A program made the translations under genes and the position numbers. DNA of 64,000 nt from Opisthocomus hoazin (Eukaryota; Chordata; Aves; Opisthocomiformes; Opisthocomidae): assembly GCF_030867145.1 (NCBI RefSeq), contig NC_134428.1, positions 21,059,537 through 21,123,536 on the forward strand. The letters run 5' to 3'. Each line of letters starts with the position of its first letter. Positions within the stretch are counted from its first letter, which is position 1. The notes under the pieces are model-generated. The model was given only the letters and a program-made list of their open reading frames with translations. It was not told the origin of the DNA and did no database searches. Below are positions 48,210-60,554 of the stretch, piece after piece.

Positions 48210-49095
48210 AAACCAGCCCTGATTGTGCTGCACCAGTCCCAGCTTTCGCCTGCACCGTCCTCCCCCCCACCTTCCTCCATACCCAGCATCTTTCTCTTTT
48301 TTTTTTTTCGCTTTTTGAAGGCACACTTTACAGTTTCGCTTGAATCTCTCGGTTATCAGGGGTTGGCCTTGCTAAAAGTACAGCCTAGCAGGAAGTCGGC
48401 GTGTGCTAAAGCAGTACCCCCGCCCCAACACCCGCACGGCCTTCAGACAGCCCCAAGAGTCAAAAATCACCCCAATTTTCCAGCCCTTGAGACGCCGGGG
48501 GTGCGTGGGTGGGGGGCTCTGCATCCTGTCCCGGGGACCTGAGCATCACCCTGACCCAGATCCCCCCCCCCCAAAAAAAAGTCACAGGTACCGAGAAAGC
48601 ACCCTGGAGAAACGGAAGGGTGCCTCCAGCAGCACGCCTTGACTGGGGCCAGGGACGGGGTGGTGGGTGGAGGGGTTCGTGCCCCTCGGCCCCCCCGGCA
48701 CGGGGTCAGCGCGGGGGCACTGCGTCAGGCGCAGGAAGCTGTGCCACCCGCGTATTTTCCTATTGCTCATGGGGCCGTGGTTTCAGCAGCGCGGGCGCTT
48801 CCCGGCAGCGGGGCCGTCACCCTTTGTGCAGGCTGGCCCCCGCCTCGGGCCCCCCAGGAGGGATGGGGAGATGCAGCCAGGTCGGAGCAGCACCCATCTC
48901 GCCCCAGGCAGGGCCGGGTGCTGGGGACCTGTTGGCCGCAAACCAACCCGAATCTTCTGTGAAGCATCCACCGAGGCACTGGGGAACCGAAGGCTGTGGC
49001 ACGGGGCTGGGATGCTGCTGCAAGGAGCAGGAGCCCCCTTGGCAGGGGTAAGGGGGGGGGGAGTGCTGGGCATGCTGCAACACCTGGAGGGGGCT

Positions 49096-49311
49096 TAAAA
49101 AATAAAATACAATGAAGTACAATGCAATAAAATTAAAAATAAAAATAAAATAAAATAAAATTAAAATAAAATAAAATAAAATAAAATAAAATAAAATAAA
49201 ATAAAATAATAAAATAACAGAAAATAAAATAAAGTTAAATACAATACAAAACAAAACAAAACAAAACAATAAAATAAAATAAAATAAAAATAAATTAAAT
49301 GTAAATAAAAT
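49096..49311. repeat. AAAAT-rich simple repeat
   Basis: Imperfect (AAAAT)n with internal AAAAC units spans about 215 bp. The purest stretch is 49170-49208. It follows GC-rich sequence directly and could have grown from the A-rich end of an old insertion, though no element is recognisable. Confidence 0.9.
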
Positions 49312-52300
49312 CACCCCACCAAGGCTTCGGGAGCGGGGGCAGGCAGCACATCAGCCCTCCACTTTGTCCCACACCAGGCTCCCAGCCTCTCCCTCCTCGC
49401 TCCCTACTCGTGGGATGAAAAGTAAATAAATACTTGCATTAATAAACAAAATGAAAACAAAAGCAGAGCCTGCTGCTCTCGCATACTTGGCGGGCACGTC
49501 AGGCCCGCCGGCTTTCATCTGCGCCCCGGCGCTGCGGCGGGACGTCCTGTTTACCCTCGCCCGCTCGTGGCAGCTGATAAGGCGCCGGCTGCGCCTTTTG
49601 GAGGGTGATGGGGTGGGGTGTTGGGTGGGGACAAGCCCCCCCCCCCAACTGCCGCAATGTAGGACCACTGCTATCAACGCCGTCGTGCCCAAGGGATGCT
49701 CCGGCCCCGTGCCCAGCAAAGGCTCTCCCAGTCCCTGGTGGTTGCAGCACCCAGGGCAGAGAGCAGCACACTGGTTTAGTGCTTTTTTTTTTGCTGCTCC
49801 CCCACCTCCTTTTTTTTGTTGTTGTTGTTTAATTTGCATTTGGGTCAGTGGCTACGCTGGACGTTGTGTGAATCGCTGCGTTCCCAGCCCGGCTGCGGCG
49901 CGGGAGCTTCGTGGCGTGGGGACTCGTCCCTGGGGAGCTGCGCTGGGACAAACACCCGTCCCGGCACCGACGGCGGTGAGAAGCGTTTGAGACTCGGGGT
50001 GGGAGGCGGTGTCGGGAGACGACAAAACTCGCGTGAATCAGCGCCAAGCACCGTTTCCAGCTGCTCTGGCCCAGCAAACTGGAATATTTGTGGGAAACGA
50101 ACATAAAAGCGGCCGGATCGCAGGGCCTGAGCGATGCACACAGGGCTCCAGCTGCGGCTCTGGGAGTCGACCGTCCCAGCGCTGGGAGAGGAGAGCGCTG
50201 GGTCCCGGCAGCGGCATGAGCTGCCCCCCCCCAACGGTGTAAACCCCCCAACTAAACACCCCCATCGGCATCGTCTGTCTTGGAGTGAGGGGTGCAAATC
50301 CCTGCGGCAGACAGTGGTGGCTTTGCGATAGATGAGACGCGGCGCTGGGGTGTGCAGGGCAGCCCCCATTCCCCCCCCCCCCCCCAAAGCAGCTCCCAGC
50401 CATTGCTCACACCCCCTGTAATTTTTTCATATTTCTACTATTTCCCACCTCTGCTTCGTCCACAGGTGGTTAAAAGAAATAACTCCCAAGCCCTCCAAAG
50501 TTTATTTTTCCCTGCTTGACTTTTAAGAACAGCCTTGACTCCATCAAAACCAGTTCCTCCCCTTCGCTCGCCCCGGAGCTCCCGCTGCTTCTGCTCTGCT
50601 CAGCCGTGCAGCCGGGCCAGCTCTGCTCCTGCAGCCGTTGGCAAGCCAAGAGCGGAGGAGGAGAGGAATCGAGCATCTTCTACGCAGCTGGAAACCCTTC
50701 CCATGGCGCTGCCAGACGAGACCCACGAAGCTGCTGCACTGCTGTACAGCCCTGCTCCCAAGCCTTCCTCTTCCTCGATGGACGTGTCCCCCTCCACCCC
50801 CCCAAATCGGGGTGGCTTCACCAGGAGGGGACGGTGCCAGGTTTGTGCCCATCCCTGCCAAGGGCAGGGGACTGAAAGCAGCAGTGATGCCGCACAGCAA
50901 AGTGTCCAGTTCTGGGTGATGCTCCAGCCATGCCCACATCAGCCTGAGGAGCACCCCCTTACTCAGGGGGAGCACAGGATGGGCTGTTGATTTAGAAACC
51001 CCTTGGGAAGCGGCTCCCTGCCCCAGAGCAGCCGTGTTTGGAGCGGATCATGAGTGGCCAAGTGATTTATGGGGTGTAAGCGCCAGCTCCCATGGTGTTC
51101 CGCTGGTGGGAAGAGGAAGCGAGTGGGAGAAGGGCTCCAGCATCAGCATCTGCAACACCTCGCAGTGAAAAGCGAGCTGTGCTTCCTCCCACTCCCCTCC
51201 ATGGGCTGGGGTGGGATTAAAAAATCTCTGAGCAGGGATTTTTGCTGAGGTCATGGTGAGAAACGTTGCCTGCTCCAGGCAAAGACCTTCCTGCCTGCAC
51301 AGCCAAGGCAAACCGCTCCACGGTCCGCAAGGGAGACATCAGCCCTAGAAGGAGAAACCCTTCTGCTCCTGCCGCCATCCATCCTCTCTCCACTGTGTGA
51401 TGGTATGAGGGCACAGCTGGACCCATGACCCGAGGTGGCCACCCTCCTGCCCTGCCTGGCCATCTGAGCCAGTGAAGACTGCCAGCAAACGCGCCGGGTT
51501 GTCATCTCCGTCCATGCCATGGTGCTGGGACCCAGTTTGACTCCACAAACGTGGGGTGTGGAGGAGCTGTGCTGAGCCCCGGGGCTGCAGGGCAGCTGGA
51601 GGGGCCCAGGGCTGGTGGCAGCTTCTGTCCCCTCAGCCCTCCTGAGGCTGCCTCTGCTCGGAAATCCTTCCGACCGCCAAGAGCAGAGCTTCAACATCAC
51701 CAGACTGGATTCTCCCCATTCAGGCTTTTCTTTCGAGCAGAGGGGCCAGTGGGGGCTCAGCTCTCTGTCTTGGGCTCCCTCGCAGTGCAAGGGGTGGCCA
51801 GGACCTCCTGAAAGCAGGAGAGCGGGATGGGCATCATCCCTCGGGGTCAGGGCTGCTTCGGAAGGTGTTAGAGGAGATAAGATGCAATTTCAGCTGGCTG
51901 CTGCCTTCCCCGGACACATGGGGGGAGGCAGAGCCCTGCCGAGACCCTGCCGAAGGAGAGCTGTGACTCCAGCTCTCAAGTGGATCCCATGGAAGAAGCT
52001 GGGCAGCTCCAGGCTTTAGCATCAGCAGCAGATGCTGCATGCACAGCACCACACTCAGCAGCAAGCACTGCCCATAGCACGTGCCATTTCCCACCCCAAG
52101 AGGTGGCAGGAGATGGGGGCATGCGGTCAGTAACTGCGTCCCAGCGAGCATGCTGCAGCCACCAGCTCTGCCTGCCAGTTCTCCTGCCACCAACCCACCC
52201 ACAGCTCCCGGCGGCAACGCTCCTGTTAGCACAGCTCAGCACACCGCAGGACCAAATACGCTTGAAAGCATCTCCCCGGGGCATCCCTCCCTGCCTTATC

Positions 52301-52916
52301 TTTGAGGACAGAGATCTAACGGCCCACTACTGAAGGCTGATCAGAAGGTGAGGTTTCTTCAAACACATACTTCCTCCTCTCCTCTGTTCTCTCCCAGCTC
52401 TGCATTGCTCAGGAGCGAGCCCTGCCCTGCTCCCACTGGAACCAGGAGCGGTGCAGCAGGGTGAGTGAAGCCCTGGGGATGGCTGGCTGGAAAGCACTGG
52501 GAAAGGTCGCTGGGCAGGTGGCCTTTGCTTGGTCCCATCCCTGGTGGGAGTCCATAAACCTGGTAAAATATTTACGTGCTGATTCTGAAGGGGGCTTTGT
52601 TTTCCTTCACGCCATCGGATTCCCTTGACTGCTCCCCGAGCCCTTTGCACCAGAGAGCGGGTTTAATCATCTCAGATCAGGGATGAGGATGAAAATGTGT
52701 GTTCCTTCTTTGGGGGCTGGGGGGAAGAAGAGAGGCAAATTCATCAATTATTAGTGAAGGGAGGAAAAGTTGTGTCTCCTGAGATTCACAGCCGCGAGGG
52801 TGAAAGGCAACAAAAAGCCCTCTGTGGTTCTGCACTATAGGACTCCAGCGCAAGGGTGTGGGTTTCAGTCACAGCGAGACACACAGCACTTTTACAAGAA
52901 ACACAGCATGTGTGAG

Positions 52917-53337
52917 GGGACTGGAACATCTCTTCTACGAGGAGAGGCTGAGGGAGCTGGGCTTGTTCAGCCTGAAGAAGAGAAGGCTGAGAGGGGACCT
53001 AATGTATACTTACAAATATCTGCAGGGTGGGTGTCAGGAGGATGGTGCCAAGCTCTTTCCAGTGGTGCCCAGCAACAGGACAAGGGGCAACGGGCACAAA
53101 CTGAAGCAGAGGAAGTTCCAGCTGAACATGAGGAAGAACTTCTTCCCTCTGAGGGTGACAGAGCACTGGAACAGGCTGCCCAGGGAGGTTGTGGAGTCTC
53201 CTTCTCTGGAGATATTCCAGACCCGCCTGGACAAGGTCCTGTGCAGCCTGCTGTAGGTGACACTGCTTCGGCAGGGGGGGTTGGACTGGGTGACCCACAG
53301 AGGTCCCTTCCAACCCTACCATTCTGTGATTCTATGA
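52917..53337 (+). mobile_element. CR1 LINE fragment, plus strand
   Basis: A sense CR1 3' fragment opens with GGACTGGAACATCTCTTC and ends TTGGACTGGGTGACCC, then ATTCTGTGATTCTATGA. It is collinear with the intron 7 copy and truncated at nearly the same consensus position. The frame is open across the tail but has no separate function. Confidence 0.93.
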
Positions 53338-54909
53338 ACACAGAGTCAAATCCTTCCGAGGCAACAGCCCGTACCCGTGTGCACACTCCCATGGGGAGCA
53401 GGGCAGGAACAGCGGCACTGAGCAGGAGGGAGCCCGGGAGCTCAGCTCCAGTCGCTGGGCTGCAGGATGCGGCTCCCTCTCGGTGGCCTTCAGACTGGCT
53501 CTGCCACTTCGCGGTGACATCCAGGACAGTCAGCTGGTCCTTACAGCATCACTGGGTAGTTTGGGAGCTTTCTGCTTAAACACTTGGTCAGATCAAGGGC
53601 AGTGAGCATGGATGGAGCTACCTGCTGTCACCAAACCCTGCCCAGGGGCTTTTCCACGTCCCTTACCACCCTGTGGTTGTTTCCTCTCCGCCAAGAAGGC
53701 CTGCACAGCGTGAGGAGCTGCTCTGCTCCCCAAGTCCCTCGTCCTAGGGGTCAAGCTCAGGCACGGGGGCATCTGGCAGCAGGAGACGCTGGTTGGCTTT
53801 ACCACGATTTGGTGGGGGCGAATTTCCCAAAGACCAGCAGCCTGTACGCGATGGGCTGAGGTCAGGGGCAAGAACAGCGCAGGACAGAGGCACGAGACCA
53901 TTCCCCCGATCCGACTGGCAGGACCAGGCAGAAAACAGATCAGGAGAATGACAAAGTAAAGGTTTTGGTTCTCTGCTTGCTGGAGAAGTGGCAGAGTGGG
54001 CCTGTGATCAGAGAACAGTACAAAAGAAGAACTAAAAAGAAACCCGCGGTAGCCCGGGGCAGAGCTGATACAGAGGAGCCCACGCTGAGCTGCAGCCCCA
54101 GCTCCTCCGGCCCCCCGCGTGCTGCTGCCAGAGGCAGGCACGTACACGGCGCTGGCTGCTGACGAGGGTTGCCTCCGCGGCGGCTGGGGTGCTGGCGTGC
54201 CCCCGCAAACACCCTTTTTCCTCACTTCTTGGTGAAAACGAACAGCTGGCGTCCGCTGCGGCTCCAGCGTAAGCAAAGCAGCAGAGGGGTCTCGGGGGGG
54301 TATCCCATGCTATGTGTTGTGCGTGGAGTGAACATCTCCACGGGCCAAGGTCGACGTCCCCCAGCTGCTCTGGCATCTTCTGCAGCAGGGCCTGTAGCCC
54401 CCGAGGTCCCCGACACACGGCCACCAGCCCAGCTCCGTGCCCCCAGCCCGGCTCCCCCCTGCCAAAGCTCACCCTCCCAGCCCCCCGCAAGGGGCACAAG
54501 CCTTCTCCTTTCTAAAGCAGGATATGAGCAACTGCCCCCCCACAAAATGTCCGTATCGATCACTTGTCTTCACAAGTTCTTTCAATGCTGTCCAATTTTA
54601 ACAGTCCAGCCTTCGAGTTGGGAGTAGAAATCCCAAAGTCTGTGATTTCTAGCAGCAACCAGATGAAGCCGAGACCCACAAGCAATGGAGGAGAGCAGGG
54701 CAGCTACGCCCCGTGCACACACCGCATCCCGCACAGCAGGGCCGACACGAACCCCTGTGCTGCTGCGCTACAGGGCACCCATCGGCTCTGTTACTCCTCC
54801 TTGCTTCATGGATCTACCACAATGGGTGAAAAGTAATAAAAATGCAGGTTGGTTTATGAAAAAAGAAAAAAAAAAAAAAGGAGAAAAGAAGACTCAGTAA
54901 ATAGGAACA
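53338..54909. other. Intergenic sequence between LFNG and TTYH3, right part
   Basis: No exon recognised. GC content falls near 54.8 kb, where an A-run on the + strand (T-rich downstream element on the minus strand) marks the probable 3' end of TTYH3. Confidence 0.55.
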
Positions 54910-54923
54910 GTGGTTTTAAATCG

Positions 54924-54929
54924 TTTATT
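54924..54929 (-). terminator. TTYH3: TTYH3 distal polyadenylation signal (candidate)
   Basis: AATAAA on the minus strand, followed by T-rich sequence within 60 nt. It coincides with the change from AT-rich 3' UTR-like to GC-rich intergenic sequence. Confidence 0.55.
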
Positions 54930-57900
54930 TTTAAAACATGAAACCCAAGCTGAATAGAAACCACAGAAATTACATTTAGGTTTTTTGTTTAGTATTTGCA
55001 AACCAAAAAGTTACAGTAAAAAATAGCTACGTTACAATCAATAGAACTACAGAATTGAAAGTAAAGATACAAAAATGGGCTCAATCCTCTTTAACCCTCA
55101 CAATTTAAAAACATTTTGGGTAAGTGCAGGAACACTTGAAAGAAACTAGCAGGTCCAAAGTTTTAAAAAAAATTATATATATTTATATATTATATATGTA
55201 TATAAAGTGGTATGATATACAACCATTATGGTTAAGAAGAAAAACAGAAAAGTTACAAAAAGGCCAGGTACATGATCACCATTAGGTTTCTGTGCACAGT
55301 GTCCAAGAAAATAAACTTCCCTCTGAATGACGTGAATAAAACTCATGGGGCCTCCCGTTAACAAGGGACCTGAGGCAGGCGACGTGACGGCTGGGCACCT
55401 GGACCCAGCGCAGAGGACGATGAAAGAAATGAAGCTTTTCTGGGACTCCAGTGGTCTCCTGGGTGGTGGCCACTGGAGAAGTCTTGGTGTGAGATTAGAG
55501 GAGGAACAGGAAGGAAGGAGCTGGGAATTGCATAGTGAGGAGCAATGTGGTATCAAATATGCAGAGCACCTAAGAGCTTCATGCTACAGTTCTTCTCTTT
55601 AGGAAAGTAATATTCTGAACTTTCTGGTTGTACAGCAATTTAAGTTCCACTTTGTTCACGCAGGCAGCCACAGGGCCTGGGTGAGCACCCGGGAGCTCCA
55701 GGCCACCAGTAACCCGTCCCGTCTCACCCGCAGCTGGGCAACACGCATCACCACCACAGCCTCCCCGAATGACTAGGGAAGCCATCCATAGCACGCACAC
55801 AAAGAATTTCTAGAAAAGGGGAGTAGGCTGTGATGAAAGAAGCCACCTGGTTCAAAGGTACAGATTAAGTCTTGTTAGGTGTCTTCTCTCAAGGCATCAG
55901 ATCTACTCCTTGGTGTCTGCCTGGGGCGCTTTCCGCCTCCCAGGCAGAGATGTTCACTTAGGTAGGCTAGCAGACTCCTTGAGGTGGGGAAGACCCTGGC
56001 TTCTCCTTGGTCCCTAGGCAGGAAGTACTTCAAAGACCCTTCCCCTCCCCAGCTAAAGGAAAACCCACCCACCTCATCTACTCCTGAATCAGGCGGGGTG
56101 GCCAGAATCAACAAGCCAAGATGCTTCTCTCTTCTTCGAAGGGCTCAGCACAGTATTTCAGTTCCTGCCAGAAGAAGAGAAGGTGGGACCACAAGTGAAG
56201 CATGGGTTCATCCACACAGGTACCTGTACCTGGCTTTTATGGGTATCCACCCACTCCTGTCTGCTGTCACCCTGCAGCACCCAGAGCTCTCATGAGCGAT
56301 GGTTAAGCAGGTCCCTGAGAAATAGTTTACTCTCAGGAAGGCCAAACTTTTCATGTGAATACTCAGTATTTTCAGGGAACTGCTGTGAAAATCCAAACTC
56401 AGGATCACTTCAAACCCCATGCGCTGTGTTCCCCTCAAAGCACTCCAGTGAACATCCTTGCATCTTGGCTGAGATGACTGTACACGGAAAATTAACACCT
56501 ATCAAATGGAGGAAACTTAAAAAGGACAGGAGGGGAAGGGAGCACTCCATCCTTCACACTTAGATGCATGGATGCACGCTGAAAATCTTAGCTTGAACCC
56601 TTTTATCAGCACATAAAATGAACTCAGTTTAATAATACATACAGGATACAAACACTACAGTTATATTCTCAAGACAGCACAAGAAATTCACAGCCAAGTC
56701 TTGATTTGATTTCCTTTACAGTTACAATGCAGTCTTGAACACTGGACACAAGAGTCCAACATGCTATTTACATTTCACATTGTGGAGATGTTTGTGTGCT
56801 TGGAAGAGTTCTCAGTTCCAAAAGAAAGTATCATTCACACATGATGATGCAGTGGAAATAAATCAAGCCAACCAGACAAGCCAATGACCACATTTGTGCT
56901 TCTGAAAAAGTAACATGAAGCGTCTTCACCAATGCAGTCACCTTCAGCTGGACAAGCTGTCTTCCATTTCGCAGTCCACAAGGTGTCCAGAGGCCAACCT
57001 CATTTCCCCTGAATTCTGGACCCTTTTGCTAGCAACCAGTAACATGAGTAATGTTCCGATAAGGTCAGCTGGGACACACCAAGTGATATGGCCTTGGCAT
57101 TCTGTCACATTAAAAACAGAGACACAATGGAAGAGAGAAGTCTCTACAACTTTACCTCCTACAGCTTGAAGAGTTTGGACTCCCTCAACCATGAATGCCA
57201 TCTAGAACAGATGAGTCTTCGCCAGATAGCACCTGCTGTTCACCCGAGAGGGAGGCACAGAGTCTGGGAGATCTTGGCTTTGGAAAGTCCACTCCTCAGA
57301 CAAAATGTGACCATATGGATGAGGCTGATTACACTGCAGCCGTAAGAATAGGCAAAGGCCATCTGTTCTTCAGCAGATCTGTTCAGATCAGCCTGCAGAA
57401 ATGCCACACTGTTGCTCAAGGTTCCAAAAACAACAAAAAAAAAAAAAAAAAAGAAAAAAAAAGAAAAAAAAAGTAGTAATAATAACAAACCAAAAGAAAC
57501 CCATTTGTCTGTGTTTCCTATCCAGCGCTCTGCACAGCATGCAGCGGGGCAGCAGAGTTCCAGGATGCTTTACAAAAGTGCAATATCCATGTCAAGTAAA
57601 GGAAGTGCTGGCTGGACAAAGGTACACAGCTCACACCGCAGTCATGTTCTGCTGGCCTGCAGAGAGGTTATCTCCGTAACGTACTTTCCAGTTGTATTCT
57701 GAAGCCACAGAGCACATACCTCCACATCTGTGCCTTGCTGCAAGCCCCAGTGTCAGACGTTGTTCTGGGTGTTATGAGTGGCTATGCCAAACCTTGGAAA
57801 GAAGGTGGTCAAGGTGGCTGCTCCATTAGATGCTGCAAACAAAAAGACATAGGCTCGCTCCCCCGTTATCCCTGCTGGCACAGACAAGACCACCGTGACA

Positions 57901-58833
57901 ATTCAGATCCAACCCAAAGTGCAGTCACACGCATGTTCAGGATGCATTTTGTGTACAGAAAAGTCAATATAGAGATGCACTTTGTTTCCACAGGGTTCCC
58001 CACACCCTCCAGCCTTCAAAACACTTGCCTTCAACTAGTAGGACCAGGCCACAGATTTTAGGGCAGCTCCCCTAAAATTGATACTGTAAGTAGCAATCTG
58101 ACCCTATTCTTGGAAGGAAAGACGATGGCAGAACAGCTCAGTCTCAGTAAGGATTACATGGCTCTTGCTTCTTTCTTCAAAGCAAGGGGAAGGCTCAGTT
58201 CCCCTCAGACAGCAGTCACGTGCTTTGGGCCCTGCAAGCTAACCCTGCCACACGCTTGCACACCCAGGTCTCCTGGTAGGCTTTCAAGACAGGGTGGAAA
58301 ACCTGGTGCTCATGAGCCACAGTGTCCCTCCATACCACCTGTGACCACATTTCCCTGCCCTTGTTATTTGATAACGCAGAGGTATGTTTCAGTGTGAAGC
58401 CCAAATGTGTCTGAAAGGGTATCTCAGTCCTGAGGCAAGAAAATCCTGCTTCCAGAGATTTATGGTGAAGTGTGAAGTTATCTCCAAAGCATCCTCTTCC
58501 TGTGTGGTGGTGCCCCCTCCTTGTCCCCCTTACTCCTTTGAACAGTAATAGCTGGCCCACAGCTTTTGCAGTCTATTAGTGGTTTCTATCTGAAGAGGGG
58601 TCTCAAAGGTTGCCATTCCACAGAGCTGGTACCATTTCACAGCAGGTACCACCATCCTAGTCAGCTACCTGCTAGAAGCAACTCCTACCTCACTGCAAGA
58701 AGGCAACTGACTTGAGTAAAGGCAGACTGGTAGATTCTGTACCCCATACAGCAAAAGTGAGGTGAACATCACCGAGGTGAAGACTAACTGCCTCTGCCAA
58801 TGGCTCAACTCCAGTTTGAGAGAAGTTTCCCAC

Positions 58834-58839
58834 TTTATT
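58834..58839 (-). terminator. TTYH3: TTYH3 proximal polyadenylation signal (candidate)
   Basis: AATAAA on the minus strand about 1.65 kb after the stop codon. Use of this site would shorten the 3' UTR by almost 4 kb. Confidence 0.35.
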
Positions 58840-60482
58840 TACTCTGCCAGTTTTTTAACGTAATGCTCAGCAGCTACACTAAGATGCCCCCACTCAGAGG
58901 TAAAAAGACAAAAAGCAACATCACAGTTACCCTACTGAAAGGGCAGTACTCGACAGTCCCTCCCAAGAGGCAGTCTCCTCTTCCAGGAGGAAGCTGTCAG
59001 TGCCCTTCAGAGCACTGCTCTTCAGTGGAAAGTACAGCACCAATGGAGGATGTTGCCTTCTGCAGGCACCCAGCTGCCCCTTTGCAAGCCTTGTTCTGCC
59101 TCTTGCCTAGAAAAATGCCTTACATGTGCCTTAATACGGTCAGATAGTGGTTAGCAACATGCCTTGGAAAACAAAATGAAATAAAACACAATAAAATAAA
59201 AACCGGTTCTGACAGTCACAATATTCTCCAGACGTCACTTGGGTTTCTGATTCCAGAACGCAGAAGATATACCGACAGTCTTGTGAGTTTGTTAGGACTG
59301 AGGCTCCAAAAAACCTCCTTCAACGCCAGTTCAGCAACCCTGTGCTGTAAATTAGGATTTTAACAAAAGAAAACAGAAGAGAAAAAAGGTCCAGCAGAGT
59401 TCACAGGTCACTCCTGCAGGGAGAGCTTCCGTTTGCTATAAATCCACTGGTGCTTCCAGTCTCTCTTGGTTTTGCAAGCTGACTGTCCCATTAAGATCTA
59501 GCGTCAGAGAGCTGAAACTCTTTAGTGCAAAATACCCCCTATAAAGTCTTACAAGTCTTTTGCTGGAAAAATTTGGCACCAAGTGGGTAACTGGCTCCTG
59601 TTTGAGCTGTGTGTCGGCCTTGTAAAGGCAGCACCCAGAATGCCATCTGCAAGTACCCGGGCTTCCCTGATGGAGCAGAGAGGTCAGGTTCAGAGCAACT
59701 GACTGGTGCTGGGAACCCCCCCTGCTCCTCCTCAAGAATTCACATGCTAGATACATAGCAGGAAAGAAAAAGGCATTTTCTTAATGTTTTTTGTTTTTTT
59801 GTTTTTTTGTGTTTTTTTTTTAAAAAGAGTTAACCAGGGTTTGCTCTAGAAGAGCCTCAGGCTCCCAAATTACAGTGGATATGCAGTGACACCATGAGGC
59901 AGGAGCTTCCCTCCTCCCTCACACAGGGCACCGGACCAGAGGGCTCCCACCAAAATGCTGCACCGTGCATTGACTCAGCGTTCCCTCGTTGTACGCTGGT
60001 CATAGGCACCAAGCCTCCGCTTCTTCAGCATTTGACAGGCTGCTGATCCCACTGCAGAAGTGAAGAAGCTCTACCACTGTCTTTTCACCAAGTCCCTCTA
60101 GGGAACAGAAGGGGAAAAAAGGGGGCAGAAGATATTCACCAACTTTCTCAGACAGGCTACTCTGATAAAGTTGGCCCCACGCAGGCGGGCCCGGTTTCTT
60201 GCCTGGGTGCTCTCCATTGCTTGCCTGCACGTGCTTGCTCTCTCTTGCACATCAGGTACAACAAGGTGAAGGCTTAAATTCAAAAGGGACTTCCGCTCCA
60301 GTGGGCAGGTGCCAGGTTGGAGGGGTGGTCTGGACTGGAGAAACAGGAGCAGCTGCACTGGATTTGGGGCAGAACAGCAGGATTGTTCTACAAGGACAGC
60401 ATAGGGGCACAGCAGTTGGCACATTGTTTAGTCTGACTGCACGTGTGGGTTTTGTCTTTTTTTTTGCTTTTGCTTTTTAATT

Positions 60483-60554
60483 TTAATGCACACTGCCAGC
60501 ATCTGGACGAGGTTGGTTGGTGGCGAGGTATTTGGCTCTCATGCTGGAGGTGTA
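60483..60554 (-). CDS. TTYH3: Tweety homolog 3, last coding exon (partial gene)
   Basis: On the minus strand a strong acceptor (polypyrimidine tract ending CTTCTTCCAG) is followed in phase 0 by 23 codons and TAA. The peptide begins YTSSMRAKYLA and ends QPRPDAGSVH. As I recall it, mammalian TTYH3 ends with nearly the same peptide, with small changes after SQPRPD. Tweety proteins are five-pass membrane proteins, described as volume- or calcium-related anion channels, with a cytosolic C-terminus. The first Tyr should complete a PPxY motif (PPPSY), bound by NEDD4-type ubiquitin ligases; its prolines would lie on the previous exon. That exon is not visible here and is probably past the right edge. 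The rest of the gene lies outside the window. Confidence 0.85.
   Translation of the reverse strand, partial: YTSSMRAKYLATNQPRPDAGSVH

Larger units (their letters stand above)
47701..52916. other. Intergenic sequence between LFNG and TTYH3, left part
   Basis: No recognisable exon. The stretch contains a 27-C run at 48183-48209, an 11-C run near 49636, the A/T-rich tract at 49096-49311 and a 15-C run at 50371-50385. BRAT1 and IQCE, which I remember lying between LFNG and TTYH3 in human, were looked for by eye and not seen. Confidence 0.55.
54910..60482 (-). other. TTYH3: TTYH3 3' UTR (probable, 5.6 kb)
   Basis: Between the TTYH3 stop codon and the minus-strand AATAAA at 54924-54929 lies unique, moderately AT-rich sequence with no CR1 and no splice-bounded exon. 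Base composition changes sharply at about 54.9 kb. A further minus-strand AATAAA at 58834-58839 would give a 1.65-kb form. A minus-strand TGTAAATA (56765-56772) is a Pumilio consensus. The A-runs at 57436-57475 and AT repeats at 55165-55205 are simple sequence. The extent is inferred, not proven. Confidence 0.6.

Noticed and set aside
52770-53579. 269-codon frame over the third CR1
   Set aside because: Made of CR1 sequence and flanks; not an independent gene.
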